Source: an uncultured Flavobacteriaceae bacterium
Lineage (GTDB): Bacteria > Bacteroidota > Bacteroidia > Flavobacteriales > Flavobacteriaceae
DNA length: 64,000 nt
Reading direction: 5' to 3'
NCBI GenBank assembly: GCA_947501845.1
Contig: CANMXP010000013.1
Location: 62,001-126,000 of the forward strand
Shown: positions 17,555 through 25,609 of the stretch, one piece after another
Position numbering within the stretch: the stretch's first letter is position 1
How the letters are laid out: every line of letters starts with the position of its first letter
The notes under the pieces: generated by a model
Database searches by the model: none
The model's input: the letters and a program-made list of their open reading frames with translations, nothing else
What the model was told of the DNA's origin: nothing
Translations under genes and position numbers: made by a program

Positions 17555-17764
17555 AGTCTAATTAGAAAGATTGGATATTTTTTAATATATAGATAAAGTA
17601 GCGTTAAGGAACTATGGGCTATAAAAATCAATCGTTTATAGGAAAGAAAAAAACAAGCGTGTATATAAAATAATTTTAAACAAAAACAGTCTCATATTTG
17701 ACTGACCTTAATCAAATATCAGTAAAAATTTCACGCCATTAAATAAGTTTATAACAACAAGAAG

Positions 17765-17917
17765 CTATCTAGAATAGGACTTCCCTAGTATTCTAAACAT
17801 CCCCGTTCCACAGGTTGGACAGCTTCCTTTCATGGCTTTTCTACCATTCTTCATAGTCACTTCATTAGCGTTCTTAATTTCTTTTTTGTCTTTACACTTT
17901 ACACAATACCCTTCCAT
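17765..17917 (-). CDS. DUF5679 zinc-ribbon peptide
   Basis: From the ATG at 17917 the product has 50 residues. It carries two Cys pairs, CVKC at residues 5-8 and CPTCG near residue 33, which form a small zinc ribbon. The KNANEVTMKNGRKAMKGSC core and the basic C-terminus are those of DUF5679 proteins, known from bacteria and archaea and related in look to the domain on ribosomal or topoisomerase tails. Function is unknown. A longer start giving 70 residues is possible but adds a low-complexity stretch. The gene is isolated, with 180-260 bp on each side. Confidence 0.8.
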   Translation of the reverse strand: MEGYCVKCKDKKEIKNANEVTMKNGRKAMKGSCPTCGTGMFRILGKSYSR

Positions 17918-18093
17918 AATTTTAAATTTTATTTGTTTAAACTTTATAAATGTAAGTTTTATTGTTGGTGTTAGCAAACCAAAATGTAGTACATAAGCTA
18001 CGTTTTAAGCAAAAAATAAAATTTATTGTTTTGACCCTCACGTATTTATCAATTAAGCACAGGTTATACCACACATCTTTCTTACAGAATGCC

Positions 18094-18124
18094 TTGGCTA
18101 GGTGATTATCTAATAATATATTTA
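18094..18124 (+). promoter_or_regulatory. Promoter of the sugar MFS transporter
   Basis: TTG at 18094-18096, a 20-bp spacer and TATATTTA at 18117-18124 fit the Bacteroidota consensus TTG / TAnnTTTG with one mismatch. Transcription should start near 18131, which leaves a leader of about 27 bases before the ATG at 18158. Confidence 0.55.
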
Positions 18125-18157
18125 TACAATTAACTAAATATTATTAAATCAATAATT

Positions 18158-19486
18158 ATGTCCAGCACTAACCAATTATCAACATCAAAGCATAGCACAT
18201 TAGTTCCAATAATGATAATAGCTGGACTATTTTTTATTTTCGGATTTGTAACATGGATCAACGGCGCTCTTATTCCGTTTATGAAAACCATCAACGAATT
18301 AACCGATGCGCAATCTTACCTAGTCGCTTCAGCATCATATATTTCCTTTGTTATTATGGCTTTGCCATCATCATATATTATTAATAAAATTGGTTATAAA
18401 AAAGGTATGTCTCTAGGATTGGTTATTATGGGCCTAGGTGCCTTGGTTTTTATTCCAGCAGCAGAGGCAAGAACTTATTGGATGTTTTTAACAGGCATTT
18501 TTATTCAAGGCACTGGCATGACACTTTTACAAACAGCTTCAAATCCATACATTACCATTTTAGGCCCTATAGAAAGTGCTGCTAAACGCATCTCTATTAT
18601 GGGAATAGCGAACAAAGTTGCTGGCGGTTTAGGATCGTTAATCTTTAGTGTTATTTTATTATCGGGGATTGATGACATCAAGGATAAATTAAGTACCGTT
18701 TCAAATACAGAAAGAGCAGAGCTATTAAATGTTATGGCAGATAGCGTTGTGACCCCTTATATTATAATGGCCATTGTACTGTTCCTTTTAGGTATTTTAA
18801 TCAGGCAAGCGCCTTTACCACATGTTGAAGCTGCACCTATTGAAACATCTAAAGAAGGAGAATCAACAAAAACAAGCATTTTCCAGTTTCCTCACCTATG
18901 GTTGGGGGTTCTAGCATTATTTGTTTACGTTGGTGTGGAAGTTATCGCTGGAGACACCATAATAGCTTATGGTATTTCTTTAAACCTACCTGTTAGTCAA
19001 GCACAATTTTTCACTTCATTTACTTTATTGGCCATGGTTGCCACTTATGCTTTAGGCGTGGTTTTAATACCCAAATATATGAGTCAATCGTTCGCCTTAA
19101 AAGCCAGTGCAACTTTGGGTATTATTCTATCCTTTTGCATTGTATTTTCCACTGGGTTTACATCGGTTCTTTTTGTAGCAGCATTAGGTATTGCCAATGC
19201 TTTGGTATGGCCTGCAGTTTGGCCACTTACTTTAAAGGGACTAGGGAAGTTTACCAAAACAGCCTCTGCCTTGCTCATTATGGCTATTTCTGGAGGTGCT
19301 ATTATACCACCTTTGTACGGTGCCATTGTTGATGCAAAAAAAGAACAATTATTAACCAGTGGTGTTGAAGAGGTATCTGCCATAGCAGAATCTGCATCCA
19401 GTGGGTATTGGATTTTACTCCCCTGTTATCTAATTATTTTATATTATGCGTTTTGGGGGCATAAAGTTGGCCTCAAAAAAACATAG
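18158..19486 (+). CDS. Sugar MFS transporter (FucP/GluP family)
   Basis: The 442-residue protein has twelve hydrophobic segments and the FGHS/FucP hallmarks: FFIFGFVTWINGALIPF in helix 1 (with the conserved Asn-Gly), the QGTGMTLLQTASNPYI segment in helix 4, and KRISIMGIANKVAG after it. The family imports fucose, glucose, galactose or related sugars by proton symport across the inner membrane. Substrate cannot be chosen from sequence alone. A LacI-type regulator is encoded 660 bp away on the other strand and may control it. The S9 peptidase gene follows by 33 bp on the same strand. Confidence 0.92.
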   Translation: MSSTNQLSTSKHSTLVPIMIIAGLFFIFGFVTWINGALIPFMKTINELTDAQSYLVASASYISFVIMALPSSYIINKIGYKKGMSLGLVIMGLGALVFIPAAEARTYWMFLTGIFIQGTGMTLLQTASNPYITILGPIESAAKRISIMGIANKVAGGLGSLIFSVILLSGIDDIKDKLSTVSNTERAELLNVMADSVVTPYIIMAIVLFLLGILIRQAPLPHVEAAPIETSKEGESTKTSIFQFPHLWLGVLALFVYVGVEVIAGDTIIAYGISLNLPVSQAQFFTSFTLLAMVATYALGVVLIPKYMSQSFALKASATLGIILSFCIVFSTGFTSVLFVAALGIANALVWPAVWPLTLKGLGKFTKTASALLIMAISGGAIIPPLYGAIVDAKKEQLLTSGVEEVSAIAESASSGYWILLPCYLIILYYAFWGHKVGLKKT

Positions 19487-19519
19487 ATCAAATTTCATTC
19501 ACAAACAAACAAACAAACA

Positions 19520-22030
19520 ATGAAAAACATTGCTTTGCTATTTATTCTTTTTTTAAGTATAAATTCAATTTCAGCCCAAGAGACAAACAGAACAATTCCA
19601 ACACCTAATTACCGCTTAGCTTCACAGTTTTCTCCAAAGAATCTTGCTAAATTAGTGCACTCCACTAAGGTTAAACCTCATTGGTTAAAAAGAGGGAATC
19701 GTTTTTGGTACCAATATAAAACCACAGAGGGCTCCAATTATTATTTGGTAAATGCCGATACGAAATCGAAATCAAAATTATTCGACAACGAAAAAATGGC
19801 CAAATGGCTAACAGAAATCACAAAAGACCCTTATGATGCACAACATTTACCGCGTTTTAAATTTAAATTCGTTAAAAATGAAACGGCTATTCGCTTTAGG
19901 GTGACCTCCTCTGAAGAAGTCGAAGCTGTAGAAGATGACAAAACCGTTGAAAATGATTCTTCAGCCACAAAAAAAGAAAAAAAGAAGGCCCCAAAAATGG
20001 AAAAAAAGATATATCATCTTGAATACAAATTAGGTGGTAATTCTCTAACCATCATCGATAATAAAAAGAAAGAAAAAGAACCATGGAAAAAATGGGCCAA
20101 TATCTCACCAGATAGTACCATTGTATTGTTTTCTAAAAATTACAATTTGTTTTGGATGGATAAAGCTAATTTTTTAAAAGCTGTTAAAGATGAAAAGGAC
20201 TCTACCATTGTAGAAAACCAATGGACCACAGATGGTGTTGAGTATTATAGCTATGGAGGCTCTAACCGCGGAGAAAACAATGAAACTAAAGAAAAAAAGA
20301 AGGATGACAGAAAAAGGGTTCGTGGCATTTGGTCTCATGATTCCAAAAAATTTATATTCACAAAATCTGACTCCAGACACATTAAGGATTTATGGGTTAT
20401 CAACTCTGTTGCCAAAAAACGTCCAACCCTAGAAACCTACAAATACCACATGCCAGGAGAACAAGAGTTTTACAAGCAAGAACTACTGATTTTCGATATC
20501 CCCACTAAAGCCGTTGTAAATGTTAAATTAGACACCACCAAACAACAAGGCATCTCTGTACACAGGGCTCTTAGAAAGCAATCAAATAGAGATGATGAAT
20601 TTCAACCAACACTATTGCTTTCTAAAAAGGGAAAAGTTTATTTTAATACCATAAGTAGAGATAGAAAAAAACTGGATATCTGTGTTGCCGATATGAACTC
20701 TGGAGAGGTTACTGTTTTAATTGAAGAACGATTTAATACCTATATTGAATCAAGACCTTTGGTTTTATTTAATAATGAACAAGAACTACTCCATTGGTCT
20801 GAACGCGATGGCTGGGCACATTTTTACTTGTATGATTCTAATGGCAAACTAAAACGCCAAGTAACTTCTGGGTCTTACCATGCAAACCGGTTTATTAATT
20901 TAGATGAGAAAGCACGGGTACTTTATTTTACGGCAAATGGTGTTCCTAAAAACCAAGACCCCTATTACGAACATTTGCACCGTATTAATCTGGATGGTTC
21001 TGGCTTACGAAATGTTAATTCTGGAGATTATAATACTGAAACAAGTATGGCCGACTCCAACAGATATTTTGTGAGTAACTACTCTAGGGTTAATACCATA
21101 CCAAAATCTGAATTGCGGAATAATAACGGTACAGTAATTATGAATTTGGAAGAAGCTGATTTATCCCAGCTCTTTAATACTGGATACCAATTCCCTGAAC
21201 CTTTTAAGGTGAAAGCAGATGACGGTATTACCGATATTTACGGTGTGATGTACAAGCCTTTTAACTTTGATGAAACAATGCATTATCCTTTATTAGAATA
21301 TGTGTACCCTGGCCCACAAACTGAAGCGGTAAATAAATCTTTTTCGGTTAGAATGGACAGACTGGACCGCATGGCACAAGTGGGATTTGTAGTCATAACA
21401 TTAGGAAATAGGGGTGGTCACCCCAATCGCTCAAAATGGTATCATAATTATGGATATGGAAATCTTAGGGATTACGGTTTGGCAGATAAAAAATATGTAG
21501 CCGAGCAATTAGCTAAAACACACCCTTATATTAACATCGATAAAGTTGGTATTTACGGGCATTCTGGAGGAGGCTTCATGTCTACCGCTGCCATGTTAGT
21601 ATATCCAGATTTTTTTAAAGCAGCAGTTTCTTCTGCTGGAAATCATGATAATTCCATTTATAACAGTTGGTGGAGCGAAACACATCATGGTGTTAAAGAA
21701 AAAAAGGATGCCGATAATAATATTTCTTACGAATATACCATTGATAAGAATCAGTCTTTAGCATCCAACCTAAAGGGCCACCTTATGTTAATTACTGGAG
21801 ACATAGATAATAATGTACACCCTGGAGGTACAATTAGAATGGCTAATGCTCTAATTAAAGCCAATAAACGATTCGATTTTATGATAATGCCAGGGCAACG
21901 TCATGGTTTTGGGAATATGACGGAATATTCCTTTTGGCTTAGAGCAGATCATTTTAGTAAACATTTATTGGGCAAAGAAGCTACCAATATCGATATTGTG
22001 GAAATGAACAGAGATAAGCCTAAAAAATAG
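19520..22030 (+). CDS. Secreted S9 family (DPP-IV-like) serine peptidase
   Basis: The 836-residue protein has a signal peptide ending ISAQ (residue 20), a long beta-propeller region (about 60-570) and a C-terminal alpha/beta-hydrolase domain. The catalytic triad can be placed as Ser682 (GHSGGG), Asp763 (GDIDNNVH) and His795 (GQRHGF). It should cleave peptides from the N-terminus after Pro or a similar residue in the periplasm or outside. An inserted Lys/Glu-rich stretch (about 140-185) is unusual and probably forms an exposed loop in the propeller. It may be co-transcribed with the MFS transporter upstream. Confidence 0.92.
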   Translation: MKNIALLFILFLSINSISAQETNRTIPTPNYRLASQFSPKNLAKLVHSTKVKPHWLKRGNRFWYQYKTTEGSNYYLVNADTKSKSKLFDNEKMAKWLTEITKDPYDAQHLPRFKFKFVKNETAIRFRVTSSEEVEAVEDDKTVENDSSATKKEKKKAPKMEKKIYHLEYKLGGNSLTIIDNKKKEKEPWKKWANISPDSTIVLFSKNYNLFWMDKANFLKAVKDEKDSTIVENQWTTDGVEYYSYGGSNRGENNETKEKKKDDRKRVRGIWSHDSKKFIFTKSDSRHIKDLWVINSVAKKRPTLETYKYHMPGEQEFYKQELLIFDIPTKAVVNVKLDTTKQQGISVHRALRKQSNRDDEFQPTLLLSKKGKVYFNTISRDRKKLDICVADMNSGEVTVLIEERFNTYIESRPLVLFNNEQELLHWSERDGWAHFYLYDSNGKLKRQVTSGSYHANRFINLDEKARVLYFTANGVPKNQDPYYEHLHRINLDGSGLRNVNSGDYNTETSMADSNRYFVSNYSRVNTIPKSELRNNNGTVIMNLEEADLSQLFNTGYQFPEPFKVKADDGITDIYGVMYKPFNFDETMHYPLLEYVYPGPQTEAVNKSFSVRMDRLDRMAQVGFVVITLGNRGGHPNRSKWYHNYGYGNLRDYGLADKKYVAEQLAKTHPYINIDKVGIYGHSGGGFMSTAAMLVYPDFFKAAVSSAGNHDNSIYNSWWSETHHGVKEKKDADNNISYEYTIDKNQSLASNLKGHLMLITGDIDNNVHPGGTIRMANALIKANKRFDFMIMPGQRHGFGNMTEYSFWLRADHFSKHLLGKEATNIDIVEMNRDKPKK

Positions 22031-22049
22031 GAAGCACTTTCTGCCAATG

Positions 22050-22082
22050 AAAAAAGCCATGTTATTTTAAATAACATGGCTT
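22050..22082. terminator. Bidirectional terminator between S9 peptidase and hppA
   Basis: A perfect 13-bp stem (AAGCCATGTTATT at 22054-22066, its complement at 22070-22082) encloses a 3-base loop between two converging genes. On the minus strand it is followed by six T, which serves hppA. On the plus strand the tail (TTCTTAGTT) is weaker. Confidence 0.85.
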
Positions 22083-22107
22083 CTTAGTTAGTATAGTTGA
22101 ATTTAGT

Positions 22108-24420
22108 TTAGTTAGCTCTTTTAAGTGTTTTAGCAACAACAGCAGCGTTTTCATAAGCTATAGTAGCATCTTCAGCAACAACCTCTTTAACAAGCTTATT
22201 AGCTTCTTTTGTTTGAACGGCGTTAACAGTAAGGTCTTTTTCTGATGCCTGGTTAACAACAACTTCGGTAGCTGCTTTTTCTTCAACGTATGCCGCAACA
22301 CCCTCTGATGTTAAAGCAATACTTGGCGCAATAACCAATGCTACAACCGACATTAATTTTAATAAGATATTTAAAGAAGGCCCTGAAGTATCTTTAAAAG
22401 GATCTCCAACAGTATCACCTACAACAGCTGCTTTATGGGCATCTGTTCCTTTTCTACCTTGTTCTTCAATAGTTTTCTTGGCATTATCCCAAGCGCCCCC
22501 TGCGTTAGATTGGAAAATAGCCATAAGTACGCCACAGGTTGTAACACCTGCAAGTAATCCTCCTAACATTTCTGCACCACCAATAAATCCTACCGCCACA
22601 GGTACTGCAATAGCTAAAAGCCCAGGGAATACCATTTCTTTAATAGACGCTTTTGTAGAAATATCTACACATTTATCATATTCTGCATATCCATCTGCAG
22701 CATCAAATATTTTTCTATCAGCTTCAGAAGCTTTCGACATGTCTGAATCATATTTACGCATCACTTCCAGAGCGGCTTTTAATTGCGGAATGTCTCTAAA
22801 TTGACGACGCACTTCTTCAATCATAGCCATTGCTGCCCGACCAACAGCATTCATAGACAATGCCGAAAACACAAACGGCAGCATGCCTCCTACTAACAAA
22901 CCTGCCATAATTTTAGGTTGAGACACATCAATAGCAGTCACATTTGCTGTCTTCATAAAAGCTGCAAACAACGCCAAGGCTGTTAATGCAGCAGAAGCGA
23001 TGGCAAAACCTTTACCAATCGCAGCCGTTGTGTTACCTACGGCATCCAGCTTATCGGTACGTTCGCGAACTTCACTTGGCAACTCTGCCATTTCAGCAAT
23101 ACCACCTGCATTATCAGAAATTGGCCCATAAGCATCAACAGCTAATTGTATTCCTGTATTTGCTAACATACCAACAGCAGCAATAGCAATACCATATAAA
23201 CCAGCATAATGGTGCGATACTAAAATAGCCGCAGCAATTAATATAATAGGAATTGCAGTAGACATCATACCTATACCTAAACCAGCTATAATGTTTGTAG
23301 CTGCTCCAGTTTCAGATTGTTTTACTATAGAATTAACAGGTTTCTTTCCTGTTCCTGTATAATATTCGGTAACTTTTCCAACAGCTAAACCTGCTACCAA
23401 ACCAGCAATTACTGCTATAAAAACACCTAATGACCCGTGAGGCAAACCTGTAGTCCCCGAAAGCATAGCGTCAATTATAAAATAAGATGCTATAACCATT
23501 AAACCTGCCGAACCAAATTCGCCAATATTTAAAGCTGTTTGTGGATTTCCACCATCTTTTACTCTTACAAAAAATGTTCCTATAATAGACATGATAATAC
23601 CAACAGCAGCTAATACCAACGGTAAATACACAGCTCCTAAACCATTAAAATCTGGTGTTAAAATAAAAGCGCCCAATACCATGGTTCCAATAATAGAACC
23701 TACATACGATTCGAATAAATCGGCTCCCATACCAGCTACATCACCTACATTATCACCTACATTATCTGCAATAGTCGCAGGATTTAAAGGATGATCCTCA
23801 GGAATTCCTGCTTCCACTTTACCAACTAAATCGGCTCCAACATCGGCTGCTTTGGTGTAAATACCACCGCCTACACGAGCAAATAACGCTATAGACGATG
23901 CTCCAAGAGAAAACCCTGATAATACATTAAGAACTTCGTTAATGCCCCAGCCCATTTCACTGTAAATCATAAATAAACCACTCAATCCTAAAACGCCTAA
24001 GCCTACAACACCAAGCCCCATAACAGCACCACCAGCAAAAGCAACTTCCAGAGCCTTACCTAATGAGGTCCTCGCTGCACTCGTAGTCCTTACATTTGCC
24101 TTTGTAGCAACTTTCATACCTATAAACCCGGCTAATGCAGAACAAATAGCTCCAACAATAAAAGATACAGCAACCATACCATTAGATCCCGTTTCCGAAC
24201 TTCCTTTAAAATATAGTAGAACTGCAACAGCTATTACAAATACCGATAAAATTTTGTATTCTGCCTTTAAAAAAGACATCGCACCATCTGCAATGTTCTT
24301 AGCAATTCTAATCATTTTTTCATCGCCCTGATCTTGTTTGGACACCCAGGCACTTTTTACAAAGACATAGGCTAACGCTATGATCCCAAACACTGGTAAA
24401 AATTTCACTATTAATTCCAT
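22108..24420 (-). CDS. hppA: Membrane-bound ion-translocating pyrophosphatase
   Basis: The 770-residue integral membrane protein couples pyrophosphate hydrolysis to export of H+ and/or Na+. The substrate-binding segments are intact: [17 protein letters not shown] and [20 protein letters not shown], plus the C-terminal DNAKK and [19 protein letters not shown]. The segment [16 protein letters not shown] has Ala where potassium-independent enzymes have Lys, which points to the K+-dependent subfamily. About 16 membrane segments are expected. The last 70 residues form a soluble, Ala/Glu-rich tail ([14 protein letters not shown] and onward) beyond the usual core. A soluble pyrophosphatase is encoded on the same strand just upstream. 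Confidence 0.96.
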   Translation of the reverse strand: MELIVKFLPVFGIIALAYVFVKSAWVSKQDQGDEKMIRIAKNIADGAMSFLKAEYKILSVFVIAVAVLLYFKGSSETGSNGMVAVSFIVGAICSALAGFIGMKVATKANVRTTSAARTSLGKALEVAFAGGAVMGLGVVGLGVLGLSGLFMIYSEMGWGINEVLNVLSGFSLGASSIALFARVGGGIYTKAADVGADLVGKVEAGIPEDHPLNPATIADNVGDNVGDVAGMGADLFESYVGSIIGTMVLGAFILTPDFNGLGAVYLPLVLAAVGIIMSIIGTFFVRVKDGGNPQTALNIGEFGSAGLMVIASYFIIDAMLSGTTGLPHGSLGVFIAVIAGLVAGLAVGKVTEYYTGTGKKPVNSIVKQSETGAATNIIAGLGIGMMSTAIPIILIAAAILVSHHYAGLYGIAIAAVGMLANTGIQLAVDAYGPISDNAGGIAEMAELPSEVRERTDKLDAVGNTTAAIGKGFAIASAALTALALFAAFMKTANVTAIDVSQPKIMAGLLVGGMLPFVFSALSMNAVGRAAMAMIEEVRRQFRDIPQLKAALEVMRKYDSDMSKASEADRKIFDAADGYAEYDKCVDISTKASIKEMVFPGLLAIAVPVAVGFIGGAEMLGGLLAGVTTCGVLMAIFQSNAGGAWDNAKKTIEEQGRKGTDAHKAAVVGDTVGDPFKDTSGPSLNILLKLMSVVALVIAPSIALTSEGVAAYVEEKAATEVVVNQASEKDLTVNAVQTKEANKLVKEVVAEDATIAYENAAVVAKTLKRAN

Positions 24421-24501
24421 ATTAATTAGTTCTTTATTGGTTATTATTTTTTAACGGAGCTAAAAATAGGAAAATATAAGTGATAAAAAAAGCCCCTATT
24501 A

Positions 24502-24549
24502 ATTAAAGATAATATATTTAAATCCCTGTTTAAATATATTATCTTTAAT
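24502..24549. repeat. 21-bp perfect stem-loop upstream of hppA
   Basis: The arms ATTAAAGATAATATATTTAAA (24502-24522) and their exact complement (24529-24549) enclose the 6-base loop TCCCTG. The stem is wholly A/T apart from one G·C pair. It stands 82 bp upstream of the hppA ATG. It may be an operator, a leader hairpin or a remnant of a mobile repeat; nothing in the sequence decides between these. Confidence 0.8.
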
Positions 24550-24733
24550 ACAATGATATATGTTAGTTTTTTCTTGTTTATTTCAATGAAATTGTGTTAT
24601 AAATCCCAATCAAAAAAGGCTGTTTTTAATAATGAGATTTCTTAAAAAAAGAAAAAATCTTACTAATCTCAAAGTACAGTTGGTTATTGTGCTTTAATTA
24701 TATTCCAAATGCTTCTTGCCCTAAAATTGGGAA

Positions 24734-24764
24734 CAAAAAAACCATCTTAAAATTAAGATGGTTT
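24734..24764 (-). terminator. Intrinsic terminator downstream of ppa
   Basis: On the minus strand a 12-bp stem (AAACCATCTTAA and its complement, 24764-24739) with a 2-base apex is followed by a run of seven T. It lies about 190 bp past the ppa stop codon, so the ppa transcript would carry a long 3' untranslated region that includes the inverted-repeat element at 24779-24938. Confidence 0.8.
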
Positions 24765-24778
24765 ATTATAAACTTTAT

Positions 24779-24938
24779 GAACTCATTATGACTTTTTGTA
24801 TTTAACCGAAAATGAGATAAAATTAGTTCAGATGAGGCTCTTTTTAAAATGCATAGCAGCGACACGCATGAGAAAAGTAACGAAATAAGAACGAATTTTA
24901 GCCGTTTTTTAGGACATAGAAAAAGTCAAGATGAGTTC
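24779..24938. repeat. 160-bp element with 22-bp terminal inverted repeats
   Basis: The left end GAACTCATTATGACTTTTT (24779 on) and the reverse complement of the right end, GAACTCATCTTGACTTTTT (24938 leftward), agree at 19 of 22 positions. The 116-bp interior is noncoding, has a higher G+C content than its flanks (GCATAGCAGCGACACGCATG) and shows no gene. No clear target-site duplication is visible. It could be a MITE-like element, or a structured RNA in the 3' region of ppa. Confidence 0.65.
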
Positions 24939-24955
24939 TATATAAAAATTTTTGA

Positions 24956-25483
24956 CTAAATAGTAAACGTTCTTTTTTTCTTGTGCTCGCTATTCTCATA
25001 TCTCTGCACACATTCATGATAAATCTTAGCAGCTTCTTCTGCATTTCCCCACCCGCCAGTATCAACTTTTTTCTTTTCTAAGTCTTTATATACTTGAAAA
25101 AAATGTTCTATTTCTTTTAACCTATGCGGGTTTAAATCTGCTATATCTTTATTATTACTCCAAATTGGATCTGAAACCGGTACACAAATAATTTTTTCAT
25201 CAGGTCCTTTTTCATCAGTCATATGGAATACTCCAATTGGTCTTACTTCCATAACAACCATAGGATATGTTGGTTCTGTACCCATAACCAATACATCTAA
25301 TGGATCTTGATCCAAAGCCAATGTTTCTGGGATAAAACCGTAATCTCCTGGATACATCATGGATGAAAACAACATACGGTCGAAACGAATTTTATTTAGT
25401 GTAAAATCATATTCATATTTATTTCTACTTCCTTTGGGTATTTCTATTAATACGTCAAATGTCAAATCTTTTTTCTTAGTCAT
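24956..25483 (-). CDS. ppa: Soluble inorganic pyrophosphatase (family I)
   Basis: The 175-residue cytosolic enzyme hydrolyses pyrophosphate to phosphate. The family I signature is present as DQDPLDVLV, with the three catalytic Asp residues, and MYPGDYGFIPETL lies just before it. The C-terminal HFFQVYKDLE helix and KTxDTGGW-like stretch (KKVDTGGWGN) also fit. Length is normal. It has its own strong promoter at 25506-25536 and a terminator about 190 bp downstream, so it is monocistronic even though hppA follows on the same strand. Confidence 0.96.
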   Translation of the reverse strand: MTKKKDLTFDVLIEIPKGSRNKYEYDFTLNKIRFDRMLFSSMMYPGDYGFIPETLALDQDPLDVLVMGTEPTYPMVVMEVRPIGVFHMTDEKGPDEKIICVPVSDPIWSNNKDIADLNPHRLKEIEHFFQVYKDLEKKKVDTGGWGNAEEAAKIYHECVQRYENSEHKKKRTFTI

Positions 25484-25505
25484 ATTTTATAAATATTTAG
25501 GGCTG

Positions 25506-25536
25506 CAAAAGTACTGAACGCTTAGGCTTTAAGCAA
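25506..25536 (-). promoter_or_regulatory. Promoter of ppa
   Basis: On the minus strand TTG (25536-25534), a 20-bp spacer and TACTTTTG (25513-25506) match the Bacteroidota -33/-7 consensus TTG / TAnnTTTG exactly. The start of transcription is expected near 25499, giving a leader of about 16 bases before the ATG at 25483. Confidence 0.8.
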
Positions 25537-25609
25537 CAAAATCAGGTTGTTTTATATTAAATATTCCATATCTTGTGCTCGACTAATTCAAATAATATAA
25601 CCAAAGACT

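Larger units (their letters stand above)
24421..24955. other. 535-bp intergenic region between ppa and hppA with three structured elements
   Basis: No coding sequence was seen. From ppa toward hppA (minus strand) it holds a 160-bp segment bounded by 22-bp inverted repeats (24779-24938), an intrinsic terminator (24734-24764), and a 21-bp perfect stem-loop (24502-24549). The stem-loop lies about 80 bp upstream of the hppA start, so it falls in the hppA promoter or leader region. Confidence 0.75.
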
